Below the pieces are notes generated by a model. It did no database searches and had not been told where the DNA came from. It saw only the letters and a list, made by a program, of their open reading frames with translations. DNA of 7,358 nucleotides, from assembly GCA_947375085.1 (NCBI GenBank), contig CANCEQ010000151.1, forward strand, positions 1 to 7,358, read 5' to 3'. Position 1 is the stretch's first letter. Every line of letters begins with the position of its first letter. A program made the translations under genes and the position numbers. Positions 1-6,210 of this stretch are shown one piece after another. Source of the DNA: Flavobacteriales bacterium. GTDB lineage: Bacteria > Bacteroidota > Bacteroidia > Flavobacteriales > Crocinitomicaceae.

Positions 1-447
1 AAGATTGTTTGTACTTGTATTTATTTTGTAAAATTGAGTTTGATACCCTATACTTGAAGTATATTTACCCCTCACGATGTATAAAATGTTATTTTTAAAG
101 ATGACTTGAGTAGGTTCAAAAAAACTATCAGCTTTTTTATTCCCATCATAATATCCCCAAACACCATTAGAAAATCCGTACCAACCAATTACACTTTTGG
201 AAGTTAAATCTACTTTTTTAACACAATGATTATCTTCGTCTGCAACATATACAAATTCATTATCACTTGCTAATCTCCAATAACCAAAACTGAAATTAAA
301 CTCGTTTAAAGAAGTTCCTGCATTACCAATTTCTCCTTCAAAAGTTAATGTTGGTGAAGCAGTTGGTGTTGTATCCTCTTTTTTCTTTTTACAACTAAAT
401 AATAAAGTAGAAATAAGTAGTGTGCTTAAGATGATTTTTTGAGTCAT
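1..447 (-). CDS. NHL-like beta-propeller lipoprotein, C-terminus beyond window edge
   Basis: An open frame starts at the ATG at 447-445 and stays open through 149 codons to position 1, so only the N-terminal part is present. The first 18 residues form a lipoprotein signal peptide: a short basic start, a hydrophobic stretch, then LLFSC with the lipidated cysteine at residue 19. The mature end reads C-KKKKED; lysine followed by acidic residues right after the cysteine resembles the surface-export signal of Bacteroidota lipoproteins, so outer-surface display is possible but inferred. Residues from about 65 contain YVADEDNHCVKKVD, close to the NHL/six-bladed propeller repeat pattern (YVAD-x-x-NH-x-ï-x-K-x-D), followed by aromatic and glycine-rich strand-like sequence. 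The likely product is a secreted beta-propeller protein of unknown ligand. A Bacteroidota-type -7 box lies just upstream. It lies downstream of uvrA on the same strand but appears to be transcribed separately. Confidence 0.8.
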   Translation of the reverse strand, partial: MTQKIILSTLLISTLLFSCKKKKEDTTPTASPTLTFEGEIGNAGTSLNEFNFSFGYWRLASDNEFVYVADEDNHCVKKVDLTSKSVIGWYGFSNGVWGYYDGNKKADSFFEPTQVIFKNNILYIVRGKYTSSIGYQTQFYKINTSTNNL

Positions 448-464
448 AGTTTATTTATTTTTTA

Positions 465-472
465 CAAATGTA
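465..472 (-). promoter_or_regulatory. Candidate -7 promoter box of the lipoprotein gene
   Basis: Read on the minus strand the bases are TACATTTG, an exact match to the Bacteroidota -7 consensus TAnnTTTG, 17 nt before the lipoprotein ATG. No exact TTTG lies at the -33 spacing; TTTA at a 23-nt spacer or TTAG at 22 nt are the nearest. The leader would be only about 10 nt long, and no Shine-Dalgarno sequence is seen, which is usual in this phylum. Confidence 0.45.
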
Positions 473-507
473 AATATTCAATCTTAATTCAGTACTAAAA
501 GTCAAAA

Positions 508-549
508 CTTTGTGAAACTCTGTGAAATAACTCCGAGAAAATCTGTGGT
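508..549. repeat. Degenerate tandem repeat of about 12 bp, CTCTGTGAAA-like units
   Basis: On the plus strand four diverged units follow one another: CTTTGTGAAA (508-517), CTCTGTGAAATAA (518-530), CTCCGAGAAAAT (531-542) and CTGTGGT (543-549), then a run of ten A (550-559) that ends next to the uvrA stop codon. The units share a C-T-x-x-G-x-G-A-A-A core. It lies between the uvrA stop and the lipoprotein promoter. From memory, similar short CTTTGTG-type strings occur in gaps of flavobacterial genomes, which would make this a dispersed intergenic element; that cannot be checked here. No coding role is seen. Confidence 0.6.
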
Positions 550-560
550 AAAAAAAAAAC

Positions 561-3335
561 TCACAATTTCCCCTTCAAAAACTCCCCAGTATAATTGCCT
601 TTTTCCAAAACTAATGCTTCAGGTGTTCCTTCGAAAATAATATTTCCACCTTTTTCTCCTCCTTCAGGACCAATATCAATAATCCAATCTGAACATTTAA
701 TAACTTCTGTATTGTGTTCAATTACAAGTACTGAATGACCAGCATTGATTAATTCGTTAAAAGCAATAATTAATTTATTAATGTCGTGGAAATGAAGCCC
801 TGTTGTAGGCTCATCGAAGATAAATAGAGTAGAAGGAGTGCTGCCACCTTTCGCTAAAAAGGATGCTAATTTGATACGTTGCGCTTCACCTCCACTTAAG
901 GTGCTAGAAGATTGTCCTAGAGATACATACCCTAATCCTACATTTACTAACGGTTGAATTTTCTCAACGATTTTTTGTTCTAATTTATCCGTTCCTTCTT
1001 TGAAAAAGTCTAAAGCAGACTGGATATCCATTTCAAGAATATCAGCGATGTTTTTACCTCTGTATTCTACTTCTAAAGTCTCTGATTTGTAACGTTTTCC
1101 ATTGCAATTATCACACGGTAAATGAACATCTGCCATAAATTGCATTCCAACTGTAATTTCACCTTCACCTTCACACACTTCGCATCTTCCTCCCTCTACA
1201 TTGAAACTGAAAAAACCAGGTTTGTATCCACGTACTTTGGAAATTTGTTGTCTACAAAATAAATCACGAATATCATCGAATGCTTTTACATAAGTGATTG
1301 GATTACTTCGAGATGATTTACCAATCGGATTTTGATCAATAAATTCTACCGCTTTTACCATTTTAAAATCGCCTGATAATTCAGAGAAATTTCCTTGGAA
1401 ATCACCGAATTGACCTAGCTCTTTTCGGATAGCAGGATATAAAATGTCTTTTATTAAGGTTGATTTTCCAGAACCACTTACTCCAGTGATACAAACCAAA
1501 CTATTTAAAGGAACATTTACCGAAACGTTTTTTAAATTATTTTGACGTGCACCTTTAACAGTTAATTTATTGTTAGATGTTCTTCGTTTTTTAGGTACCG
1601 GAATAACTTCTTTTCCTGTTAAATATTTAGCAGTTAAACTATTCTCACTATCAATTAATTGACTAAAATCTCCTTGAAAAACAACTTCTCCTCCATAAAC
1701 TCCGGCCATTGGACCGATGTCGATTATTTCATCAGCAGCTTTCATCATTTCTTCCTCATGCTCTACAACTATGACTGTATTACCTAAATCACGAAGATTT
1801 TTAAGAACTTGAATCAATCGATGCGTATCTCTTGGGTGAAGTCCGATACTTGGTTCGTCTAGAATATACATAGAACCAACTAAACTACTTCCTAGTGATG
1901 TTGCTAAATTGATACGTTGTGATTCTCCACCCGATAATGAATTCGATTGACGGTTTAATGTTAAATACCCTAAACCTACTTCATTCAAAAATGATAATCG
2001 ATTAACAATTTCAGGTAAAATACGTTTTGCGACTTGTCTGTCGTAATCGTTTAATTCTAGTTTTTGAAAGAAATCTAAACTGTCAGATACAGGCATTAAA
2101 ACTACTTCTGTAACTGATTTTTGTTTGACTAAAACATAATTAGCATCTTTTCTCAAACGTGTACCTTTGCAATCAGGACATTCAGTTTTACCTCTATAAC
2201 GAGATAACATTACACGGTATTGAATTTTATATGTTTGGGATTCTAAAAACTTGAAAAATTCGTTCAGTCCTGTAAAGTATTTATTTCCTTCCCATAAAAG
2301 TTGGTATTCTTTCTCTGTTAATTCATCAATTGCTCTGTGAATTGAAAAATCAAACTTTTTCGCATTGAAAACCAATTGATTCAAGTATTCTCCCATCGTT
2401 TCACCTTTCCACGGCGCAATTGCTCCTTCATAAACAGAAAGACCTCGATTAGGTAAAACTAAATTAGGGTCAACACCAATCACTTGACCAAAACCTTCAC
2501 ATTTTTTACAAGCTCCATACGGATTGTTGAATGCGAAAAAATGTTCACTTGGTTCTTGAAATTCCATTCCATCTAATTCAAATTTGGTAGAAAATGGAAC
2601 AATTGTATCAGATTCGGGAAGATAAATATCACAAATCCCTTCTCCTTCGGTAAAAGCTAATCCTATTGAATCACTCATACGACCGTTTTCATCTTCATCC
2701 GAAAAGTCAATTTTGATTCGGTCGATTAACAAGTAAGCATCTTCAATGTTTGAAGGAATATTTTCTAAAACTGTTTCAATATCAAGTGTTTCCTTATTTA
2801 GAAATAAACGTACATATCCTTGATCTTTCAAAAGATTTAATTGACGTTCAATTCCATATTTTTTAAAACCTTGAATTGGAGCTAAAATCATTGCTCTTTG
2901 TCCTTCGTGTGTTTTAAAGAAATCGACAACGTCAGCAACCGTATGTTTTTTTACCTCAAGTCCAGAAATAGGGGAGAACGTTTTCCCAACTCGGGCAAAT
3001 AATATTTTAATGTAATTGTAAATTTCAGTGCTTGTTCCAACAGTTGAACGAGGATTGTTGGAAATTACTTTTTGTTCAATCGCTATAGCAGGAGAAATAC
3101 CTTTTATATAATCCGTTTCAGGTTTGTCCAATTTACCTAAAAACTGACGAGCATATGAAGATAAACTTTCAATGTATCTTCTTTGACCTTCAGCATAGAG
3201 TGTGTCGAATGCTAATGAAGATTTTCCAGAGCCAGACAAACCTGTAATAACAGTTAATTTCCCATGTGGGATTTTAACATCTAGATTTTTAAGATTGTGA
3301 ACTCGAGCTCCTTTAATTTCAATGTATTTCTGCAT
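561..3335 (-). CDS. uvrA: Excinuclease ABC subunit UvrA
   Basis: UvrA is the damage-recognition ATPase of nucleotide excision repair; as a dimer it scans DNA and loads UvrB. From the ATG at 3335 the protein has 924 residues, close to the 940 of E. coli. Two ABC modules are intact: Walker A GLSGSGKS (32-39) with signature LSGGESQR (467-474) and Walker B YILDEP (D493, E494); then Walker A GVSGSGKS (618-625), signature LSGGEAQR (813-820) and Walker B LFIFDEP (D841, E842). The UvrB-binding and insertion region lies at about 120-270. Both zinc modules are complete: C276/C279 with C386/C389, and C718-x2-C721-x19-C741-x2-C744, the zinc finger needed for damage discrimination. A reading from TTG at 3365 adds ten residues but is unlikely, because that TTG lies within the -7 box. 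No broken motif suggests loss of function. The gene is divergent from the sigma factor gene. Bacteroidota can carry UvrA paralogues, but the full domain set supports the main repair protein. Confidence 0.97.
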   Translation of the reverse strand: MQKYIEIKGARVHNLKNLDVKIPHGKLTVITGLSGSGKSSLAFDTLYAEGQRRYIESLSSYARQFLGKLDKPETDYIKGISPAIAIEQKVISNNPRSTVGTSTEIYNYIKILFARVGKTFSPISGLEVKKHTVADVVDFFKTHEGQRAMILAPIQGFKKYGIERQLNLLKDQGYVRLFLNKETLDIETVLENIPSNIEDAYLLIDRIKIDFSDEDENGRMSDSIGLAFTEGEGICDIYLPESDTIVPFSTKFELDGMEFQEPSEHFFAFNNPYGACKKCEGFGQVIGVDPNLVLPNRGLSVYEGAIAPWKGETMGEYLNQLVFNAKKFDFSIHRAIDELTEKEYQLLWEGNKYFTGLNEFFKFLESQTYKIQYRVMLSRYRGKTECPDCKGTRLRKDANYVLVKQKSVTEVVLMPVSDSLDFFQKLELNDYDRQVAKRILPEIVNRLSFLNEVGLGYLTLNRQSNSLSGGESQRINLATSLGSSLVGSMYILDEPSIGLHPRDTHRLIQVLKNLRDLGNTVIVVEHEEEMMKAADEIIDIGPMAGVYGGEVVFQGDFSQLIDSENSLTAKYLTGKEVIPVPKKRRTSNNKLTVKGARQNNLKNVSVNVPLNSLVCITGVSGSGKSTLIKDILYPAIRKELGQFGDFQGNFSELSGDFKMVKAVEFIDQNPIGKSSRSNPITYVKAFDDIRDLFCRQQISKVRGYKPGFFSFNVEGGRCEVCEGEGEITVGMQFMADVHLPCDNCNGKRYKSETLEVEYRGKNIADILEMDIQSALDFFKEGTDKLEQKIVEKIQPLVNVGLGYVSLGQSSSTLSGGEAQRIKLASFLAKGGSTPSTLFIFDEPTTGLHFHDINKLIIAFNELINAGHSVLVIEHNTEVIKCSDWIIDIGPEGGEKGGNIIFEGTPEALVLEKGNYTGEFLKGKL

Positions 3336-3362
3336 AATTGAACTTTTTCTGAATGATGTTTT

Positions 3363-3396
3363 CAAAGATAGTCAAGAGGAAAGATATATAGACAAA
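3363..3396 (-). promoter_or_regulatory. Candidate uvrA promoter (-33 TTTG, -7 TATCTTTG)
   Basis: On the minus strand TTTG (3396-3393) is followed after 22 nt by TATCTTTG (3370-3363), an exact match to TAnnTTTG. Transcription would start near 3356, giving a leader of about 20 nt to the ATG at 3335. The final TTG of the -7 box is the alternative start codon of the longer uvrA reading, so this promoter argues against that start. No LexA-like operator is evident. Confidence 0.6.
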
Positions 3397-3456
3397 AGAA
3401 GAAAGACTTTTTTCAATCAATGAAAACTACACTTTAAACAAAAAAGTAAATAAAAA

Positions 3457-3487
3457 TTTGGACGTTAACAATTTTTATGTATTTTCG
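3457..3487 (+). promoter_or_regulatory. Candidate promoter of the sigma factor gene
   Basis: TTTG at 3457-3460 is followed by a 19-nt spacer and TATTTTCG at 3480-3487, one base away from the Bacteroidota TAnnTTTG box. Transcription would start near 3494, leaving a leader of about 90 nt before the ATG at 3587. The match suggests transcription by the housekeeping sigma factor, although an ECF factor may also have its own, unrecognised, autoregulated promoter in this gap. Confidence 0.45.
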
Positions 3488-3548
3488 TTACAATAATAAT
3501 TCAAAAAGCGATAAGCCTATAGATATAATTCTACTCTTTTAAATTTTT

Positions 3549-3570
3549 AGTACGAACAAATTGTTTTACT
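3549..3570. promoter_or_regulatory. Imperfect dyad in the sigma factor leader, possible operator
   Basis: The arms are AGTA-CG-AACAA and TTGTT-T-TACT around a single central A: a five-base inner arm and a four-base outer arm, with a one-base length difference between them. It lies 16 nt upstream of the sigma factor ATG and inside the predicted leader. It could be a repressor site or a weak hairpin affecting translation. In such AT-rich DNA a dyad of this quality can arise by chance. Confidence 0.25.
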
Positions 3571-3586
3571 TCTAAACGAGTGAATT

Positions 3587-4183
3587 ATGATTAATAAGCA
3601 AACAGAAGATCGCGATCTCATTAACGCATATGTAAAAGGAAGTGAAAAGGCTTTCGAAATCCTATTGATGCGTCATAAAAATAAGATCCACCGTTTCATT
3701 TCAATGAAACTTCGTGATACTGATTTAACGGAAGATATTTTTCAAGAAACTTTTATAAAGATTATAAATACTCTGAAATCAGGAGCTTATAATGAAGAAG
3801 GTAAGTTTTTGCCTTGGGCGATGAGAATTGCACATAATCTTGTTATCGACCATTTTAGAAAATCTTCAAGAGTAAGATTGATTTCTGAATCATCTTCAAA
3901 GAGTGATGATTTTAATATTTTTTCTACTCTAAAATTAACAGATGAAAATATTGAACAAACAATATCAAGAGGAGAATTAGAATCTCAAATGGTAGAATTA
4001 GTTGAGTATTTACCTGACACACAAAGAGATATTTTAAAGATGCGAATTTTTCAGGATTTATCTTTTCAAGACATTTCAGAAATGGAAAATATCAGTATCA
4101 ATACAGCTTTGGGAAGAATGCGCTATGCATTAATCAATTTGAGAAAATTAATCGAAAAACACGAAATGGTGGTGGAACTGTGA
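3587..4183 (+). CDS. ECF-type (sigma-70 family) RNA polymerase sigma factor
   Basis: This 198-residue protein has the two-domain layout of extracytoplasmic-function sigma factors, which direct core RNA polymerase to a dedicated promoter set. Region 2 spans about residues 9-93: an acidic N-terminal helix, the core-binding segment DIFQETFIKI (50-59) and the -10 recognition segment with FLPWAMRIAHN and DHFRK (74-92). A serine-rich linker (about 95-130) follows in place of region 3. Region 4 (about 132-188) contains LPDTQRDIL and a helix-turn-helix, LSFQDIS...INTALGRMRYA (158-181), which would bind the -35-type element. The ATG at 3587 fits the family length; no Shine-Dalgarno site is visible. 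No anti-sigma gene follows: the next gene is convergent after 76 bp. The regulated genes and the trigger cannot be deduced. Family assignment is firm, and the subgroup is not resolved. Confidence 0.93.
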   Translation: MINKQTEDRDLINAYVKGSEKAFEILLMRHKNKIHRFISMKLRDTDLTEDIFQETFIKIINTLKSGAYNEEGKFLPWAMRIAHNLVIDHFRKSSRVRLISESSSKSDDFNIFSTLKLTDENIEQTISRGELESQMVELVEYLPDTQRDILKMRIFQDLSFQDISEMENISINTALGRMRYALINLRKLIEKHEMVVEL

Positions 4184-4195
4184 TTTTGAATTATA

Positions 4196-4252
4196 AATGT
4201 TGAATTTTTGATGAATGATTAATCCACAATCAAACATCAAAAATTCAACATT
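4196..4252. terminator. Perfect 18-bp inverted repeat between convergent genes, likely bidirectional terminator
   Basis: The left arm (4196-4213) is AATGTTGAATTTTTGATG and the right arm (4235-4252) is its exact reverse complement. Inside, after a 2x2 A-A mismatch, TGATT (4216-4220) pairs with AATCA (4228-4232) around a seven-base loop. The structure fills 57 of the 76 bases between the sigma factor stop and the stop of the GNAT gene, the usual place for a shared terminator. It is not a classical intrinsic terminator: the stem has only four G-C pairs and no uninterrupted U tract follows on either strand. It may instead block read-through as a long hairpin or protect transcript 3' ends. Confidence 0.6.
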
Positions 4253-4259
4253 AAATTAA

Positions 4260-5189
4260 TCACATCGATTGAATATGTCTTTCCTTTTTCTCTTGGTAAA
4301 TATCAGCAATTGTAACCAAAATACCTGTTTCTTCAACATCTCCAAAATCAGCATTGACAGCTGTTCCAAATGTTTTCATACTTGGAGATAACCCCATGTA
4401 GATATTAACCAAAGGTGGAATAAATTCTCCTCTTTCTTTAGCGTAAGAATTTAAAATTTTGAACCCTTCTTTAAAATCTAAATCTTTTAATAGATTATCA
4501 AAATAAGACGCATCATAATTTTGAACTAAAGGATGAAAAGGTTGCATTAAATTTTCTTTATCTGGAAAATAATGATGCATAAAATGCAATAAGAAATCTC
4601 TAGTTTCAGTGTTGTAGCTAGGATACATAGTCACTTTTCCAAAGAAATATTTGATTTGGGGATTGTTTACTACTAGCGCTCCAAGTCCATCCCATATATT
4701 ATCTAAAGCAAATAAACCTTTTTTAGGATTTATAGAAGGTTGAAAATTAGGTTGAACGAAACTTCTACCTAATTCAATTGTGTGAGGTAAATAATCAGCA
4801 ATAAATTTTTCAGAAAAGTCAAAATAGTGACTAGTTGATAAAAGAATTTCTTTGCTTGGTAAGTTTAAGGTATTCTCACACTTAATATAACGATAACCTC
4901 CAATGATTTCTTCATCTTCTGGTGACCAAACAATTAATTGTTCGTAGCAAATTTCGTTGGTATCAAACTCATCTAAATCAATTTCATCTCCAGTTCCACC
5001 TCCAGAAGCTCGAAATGTAACTTCACGAAGACGACCAATTTCTAATAATGTATTAGGAGCATTGTGTTGATTTACGATATATATTTCGTTATCACCTTTT
5101 CTTGTTTTACGAATAAAGCGTTCACTATTTAATTCTTGTTTCAGAATTGCTTTATCGATTGGAGCTATAATTTCTTTTTTCGGATTCAT
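4260..5189 (-). CDS. glsB: Hemolysin-type GNAT N-acyltransferase, likely glycine lipid synthesis (GlsB-like)
   Basis: This 309-residue protein has the fold pattern of the hemolysin/OlsB-type GNAT acyltransferases. These transfer a 3-hydroxyacyl group, usually from acyl carrier protein, to the amino group of an amino acid; in Bacteroides GlsB makes N-acyl glycine. Visible family features are LLEIGRLREVTFR (48-60), DLDEFD (71-76), EIIGGYRY (94-101), the conserved ELGRSFVQPNFQ (139-150) and FFGKVTMYPSY (182-192). No signal peptide or membrane helix is seen, so it probably acts at the inner face of the cytoplasmic membrane. Residues from about 215 form a C-terminal extension beyond the compact GNAT core. 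The ATG at 5189 lies 3 nt after the stop of the PlsC-like gene, so the two are co-transcribed and probably translationally coupled. The pairing is the main reason to choose the lipid role. The accepted amino acid (glycine, ornithine, serine or other) cannot be read from sequence. Confidence 0.8.
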   Translation of the reverse strand: MNPKKEIIAPIDKAILKQELNSERFIRKTRKGDNEIYIVNQHNAPNTLLEIGRLREVTFRASGGGTGDEIDLDEFDTNEICYEQLIVWSPEDEEIIGGYRYIKCENTLNLPSKEILLSTSHYFDFSEKFIADYLPHTIELGRSFVQPNFQPSINPKKGLFALDNIWDGLGALVVNNPQIKYFFGKVTMYPSYNTETRDFLLHFMHHYFPDKENLMQPFHPLVQNYDASYFDNLLKDLDFKEGFKILNSYAKERGEFIPPLVNIYMGLSPSMKTFGTAVNADFGDVEETGILVTIADIYQEKKERHIQSM

Positions 5190-5192
5190 AAT

Positions 5193-6011
5193 TTATCGAT
5201 TTCGTAATTCATACACTTTATCTTTTACCCAAAAGGCTTGCTTTCTTTCGTTTAATTCTTGAGGTAATGATTCAAAAGGAATCGGTTCACCAACAATGAT
5301 TCGAATGTGTTTATTCTGTAATTTAAAAAATTCATTTGACAAATACAACATTTCTATGTTTGCTTTTATACCAATTGCTTTTCTGAAATTAGCTAGACGA
5401 TAGAAAAAGTTGGAAAGTTTGCCGTCTATATAGATTGGGACAATTGTTCTGTTGTGTTTTTTAGACATGGTAATGAATGTTTTTTTCCATTCTAAATCCA
5501 TCACTTCACCATCTATTTTTCGACTAACTAAACCAGCAGGGAAAATACAAATAGCTTCATCAGTGTCAAATAGATTAATTAATTGTTCTCTTTTTGAAAG
5601 CGAATTTTTACCGTGTTTGTTTACACCAATGAAGATACCGTTTAAATTTTTTAAATTCAATAAAATATCATTCACAATAAACTTCAAATCTTCTCTGTGA
5701 CCTTTTAATGCAGAGACTAGTGCCATCGCATCCATTCCCCCTAGAGGGTGATTCATTGTTAAAACTATTTTACCCGTTTTAGGTATGTTTTCTAAACCAA
5801 TAAATTCAATATCAACATTTAAAAGTTTGATTACTTCTTCGCAAAATTGAATATTGTAATTGTCTTTATTGTCGATAATAAACTTGTTGATTTCTTTCTG
5901 ATGAAGAATTTTTTCTAGGTAACGAAGTACAAATCCAGGTATCCAACGATAAGCAGTTGGATTTTTGCTTTTTATTATTTTTCGAACATCAATAAAGTTA
6001 TCGTTTCCCAT
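5193..6011 (-). CDS. glsA: PlsC-like 1-acyl O-acyltransferase, likely glycine lipid synthesis (GlsA-like)
   Basis: This 272-residue protein belongs to the lysophospholipid acyltransferase (PlsC) superfamily. Its probable job is to add a second acyl chain to the 3-hydroxyl of the N-acyl amino acid made by the downstream GNAT enzyme, as GlsA does in Bacteroides. The catalytic motif reads NHPLGGMD (87-94): H88 and D94 are separated by five residues, one more than the usual HX4D. The acceptor motif, usually FPEGTRS, reads IFPAGLVSRK (156-165), so the glutamate is alanine and the later S-R is kept. I recall such NHPxGGxD/FPAG forms as normal for the Bacteroidota branch, so inactivity is not implied. 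VPIYIDG (191-197) matches the fourth block. No certain transmembrane helix is seen; a basic, amphipathic N-terminus (about 10-40) may bind the membrane. It is first in the operon, 3 nt before the GNAT gene. A plain phospholipid PlsC role is the alternative. Confidence 0.85.
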   Translation of the reverse strand: MGNDNFIDVRKIIKSKNPTAYRWIPGFVLRYLEKILHQKEINKFIIDNKDNYNIQFCEEVIKLLNVDIEFIGLENIPKTGKIVLTMNHPLGGMDAMALVSALKGHREDLKFIVNDILLNLKNLNGIFIGVNKHGKNSLSKREQLINLFDTDEAICIFPAGLVSRKIDGEVMDLEWKKTFITMSKKHNRTIVPIYIDGKLSNFFYRLANFRKAIGIKANIEMLYLSNEFFKLQNKHIRIIVGEPIPFESLPQELNERKQAFWVKDKVYELRNR

Positions 6012-6019
6012 AATAAAGG

Positions 6020-6027
6020 CGAATTTA
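6020..6027 (-). promoter_or_regulatory. Weak candidate -7 box for the acyltransferase operon
   Basis: On the minus strand the bases are TAAATTCG, one base from TAnnTTTG, 8 nt before the ATG of the PlsC-like gene. CTTG at a 20-nt spacer could serve as a poor -33 element and lies within the AAGATTC tandem repeat. The leader would be almost absent, so the real promoter may lie elsewhere in the gap. Confidence 0.25.
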
Positions 6028-6031
6028 GTAT

Positions 6032-6070
6032 AAAAGATTCAAGATTTCAAGATTCAAGATTGAAAGATTG
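6032..6070. repeat. Tandem AAGATTC-like repeat, five units of 7-9 bp
   Basis: The plus strand reads AAAAGATTC (6032-6040), AAGATTTC (6041-6048), AAGATTC (6049-6055), AAGATTG (6056-6062) and AAAGATTG (6063-6070). The opposite-strand version of the same low-complexity theme, TCTTTAAATCTTG and TCTTTAATCT, appears at about 6136-6167. The 199-bp gap between the divergent lipid operon and the aminotransferase gene is therefore flanked by roughly inverted versions. No open frame or RNA gene is visible in it. Confidence 0.6.
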
Positions 6071-6159
6071 CCGTTCTTGATTAAAAGATAGAAAACGATT
6101 GAAAATAAGAATGATTTAATAAATGAGAAATAGGTCTTTAAATCTTGTCTCTTTCGGTC

Positions 6160-6188
6160 TTTAATCTAAAAAAATATAGTTAGATTTG
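6160..6188 (+). promoter_or_regulatory. Candidate promoter of the aminotransferase gene
   Basis: TAGATTTG at 6181-6188 matches TAnnTTTG exactly. The best -33 partner is TTTA (6160-6163) at a 17-nt spacer, one base from TTTG. Transcription would start near 6195, about 16 nt before the ATG at 6211. Confidence 0.5.
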
Positions 6189-6210
6189 TAGTTACCAAAA
6201 AACGTGAAAT

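Noticed and set aside
156..447. Lipoprotein as the last gene of a uvrA operon
   Set aside because: It has its own exact -7 box, and 113 bp of repeat-bearing DNA separate it from the uvrA stop; joint function is unlikely.
550..563. T10 tract after the uvrA stop (minus strand) as an intrinsic terminator
   Set aside because: No stable GC-rich hairpin precedes it; the best stem I can draw is a five-pair CAATT/AATTG. The tract may still help termination, but I cannot support the call.
3336..3365. Ten-residue N-terminal extension of UvrA from a TTG codon
   Set aside because: The codon is part of the -7 promoter box, and the conserved family N-terminus begins at the downstream ATG.
3587..5189. Sigma factor and GNAT gene as one functional unit
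   Set aside because: They are convergent and separated by a long hairpin, so they are not co-transcribed; adjacency alone gives no functional link.
5452..5700. 82-codon plus-strand open frame
   Set aside because: It lies wholly within the PlsC-like gene on the opposite strand, shows no family motifs and has no promoter; it is a shadow of that gene.
6032..6070. Tandem repeats as a CRISPR array
   Set aside because: Units are only 7-9 bp, directly joined and without spacers; no cas gene is present.
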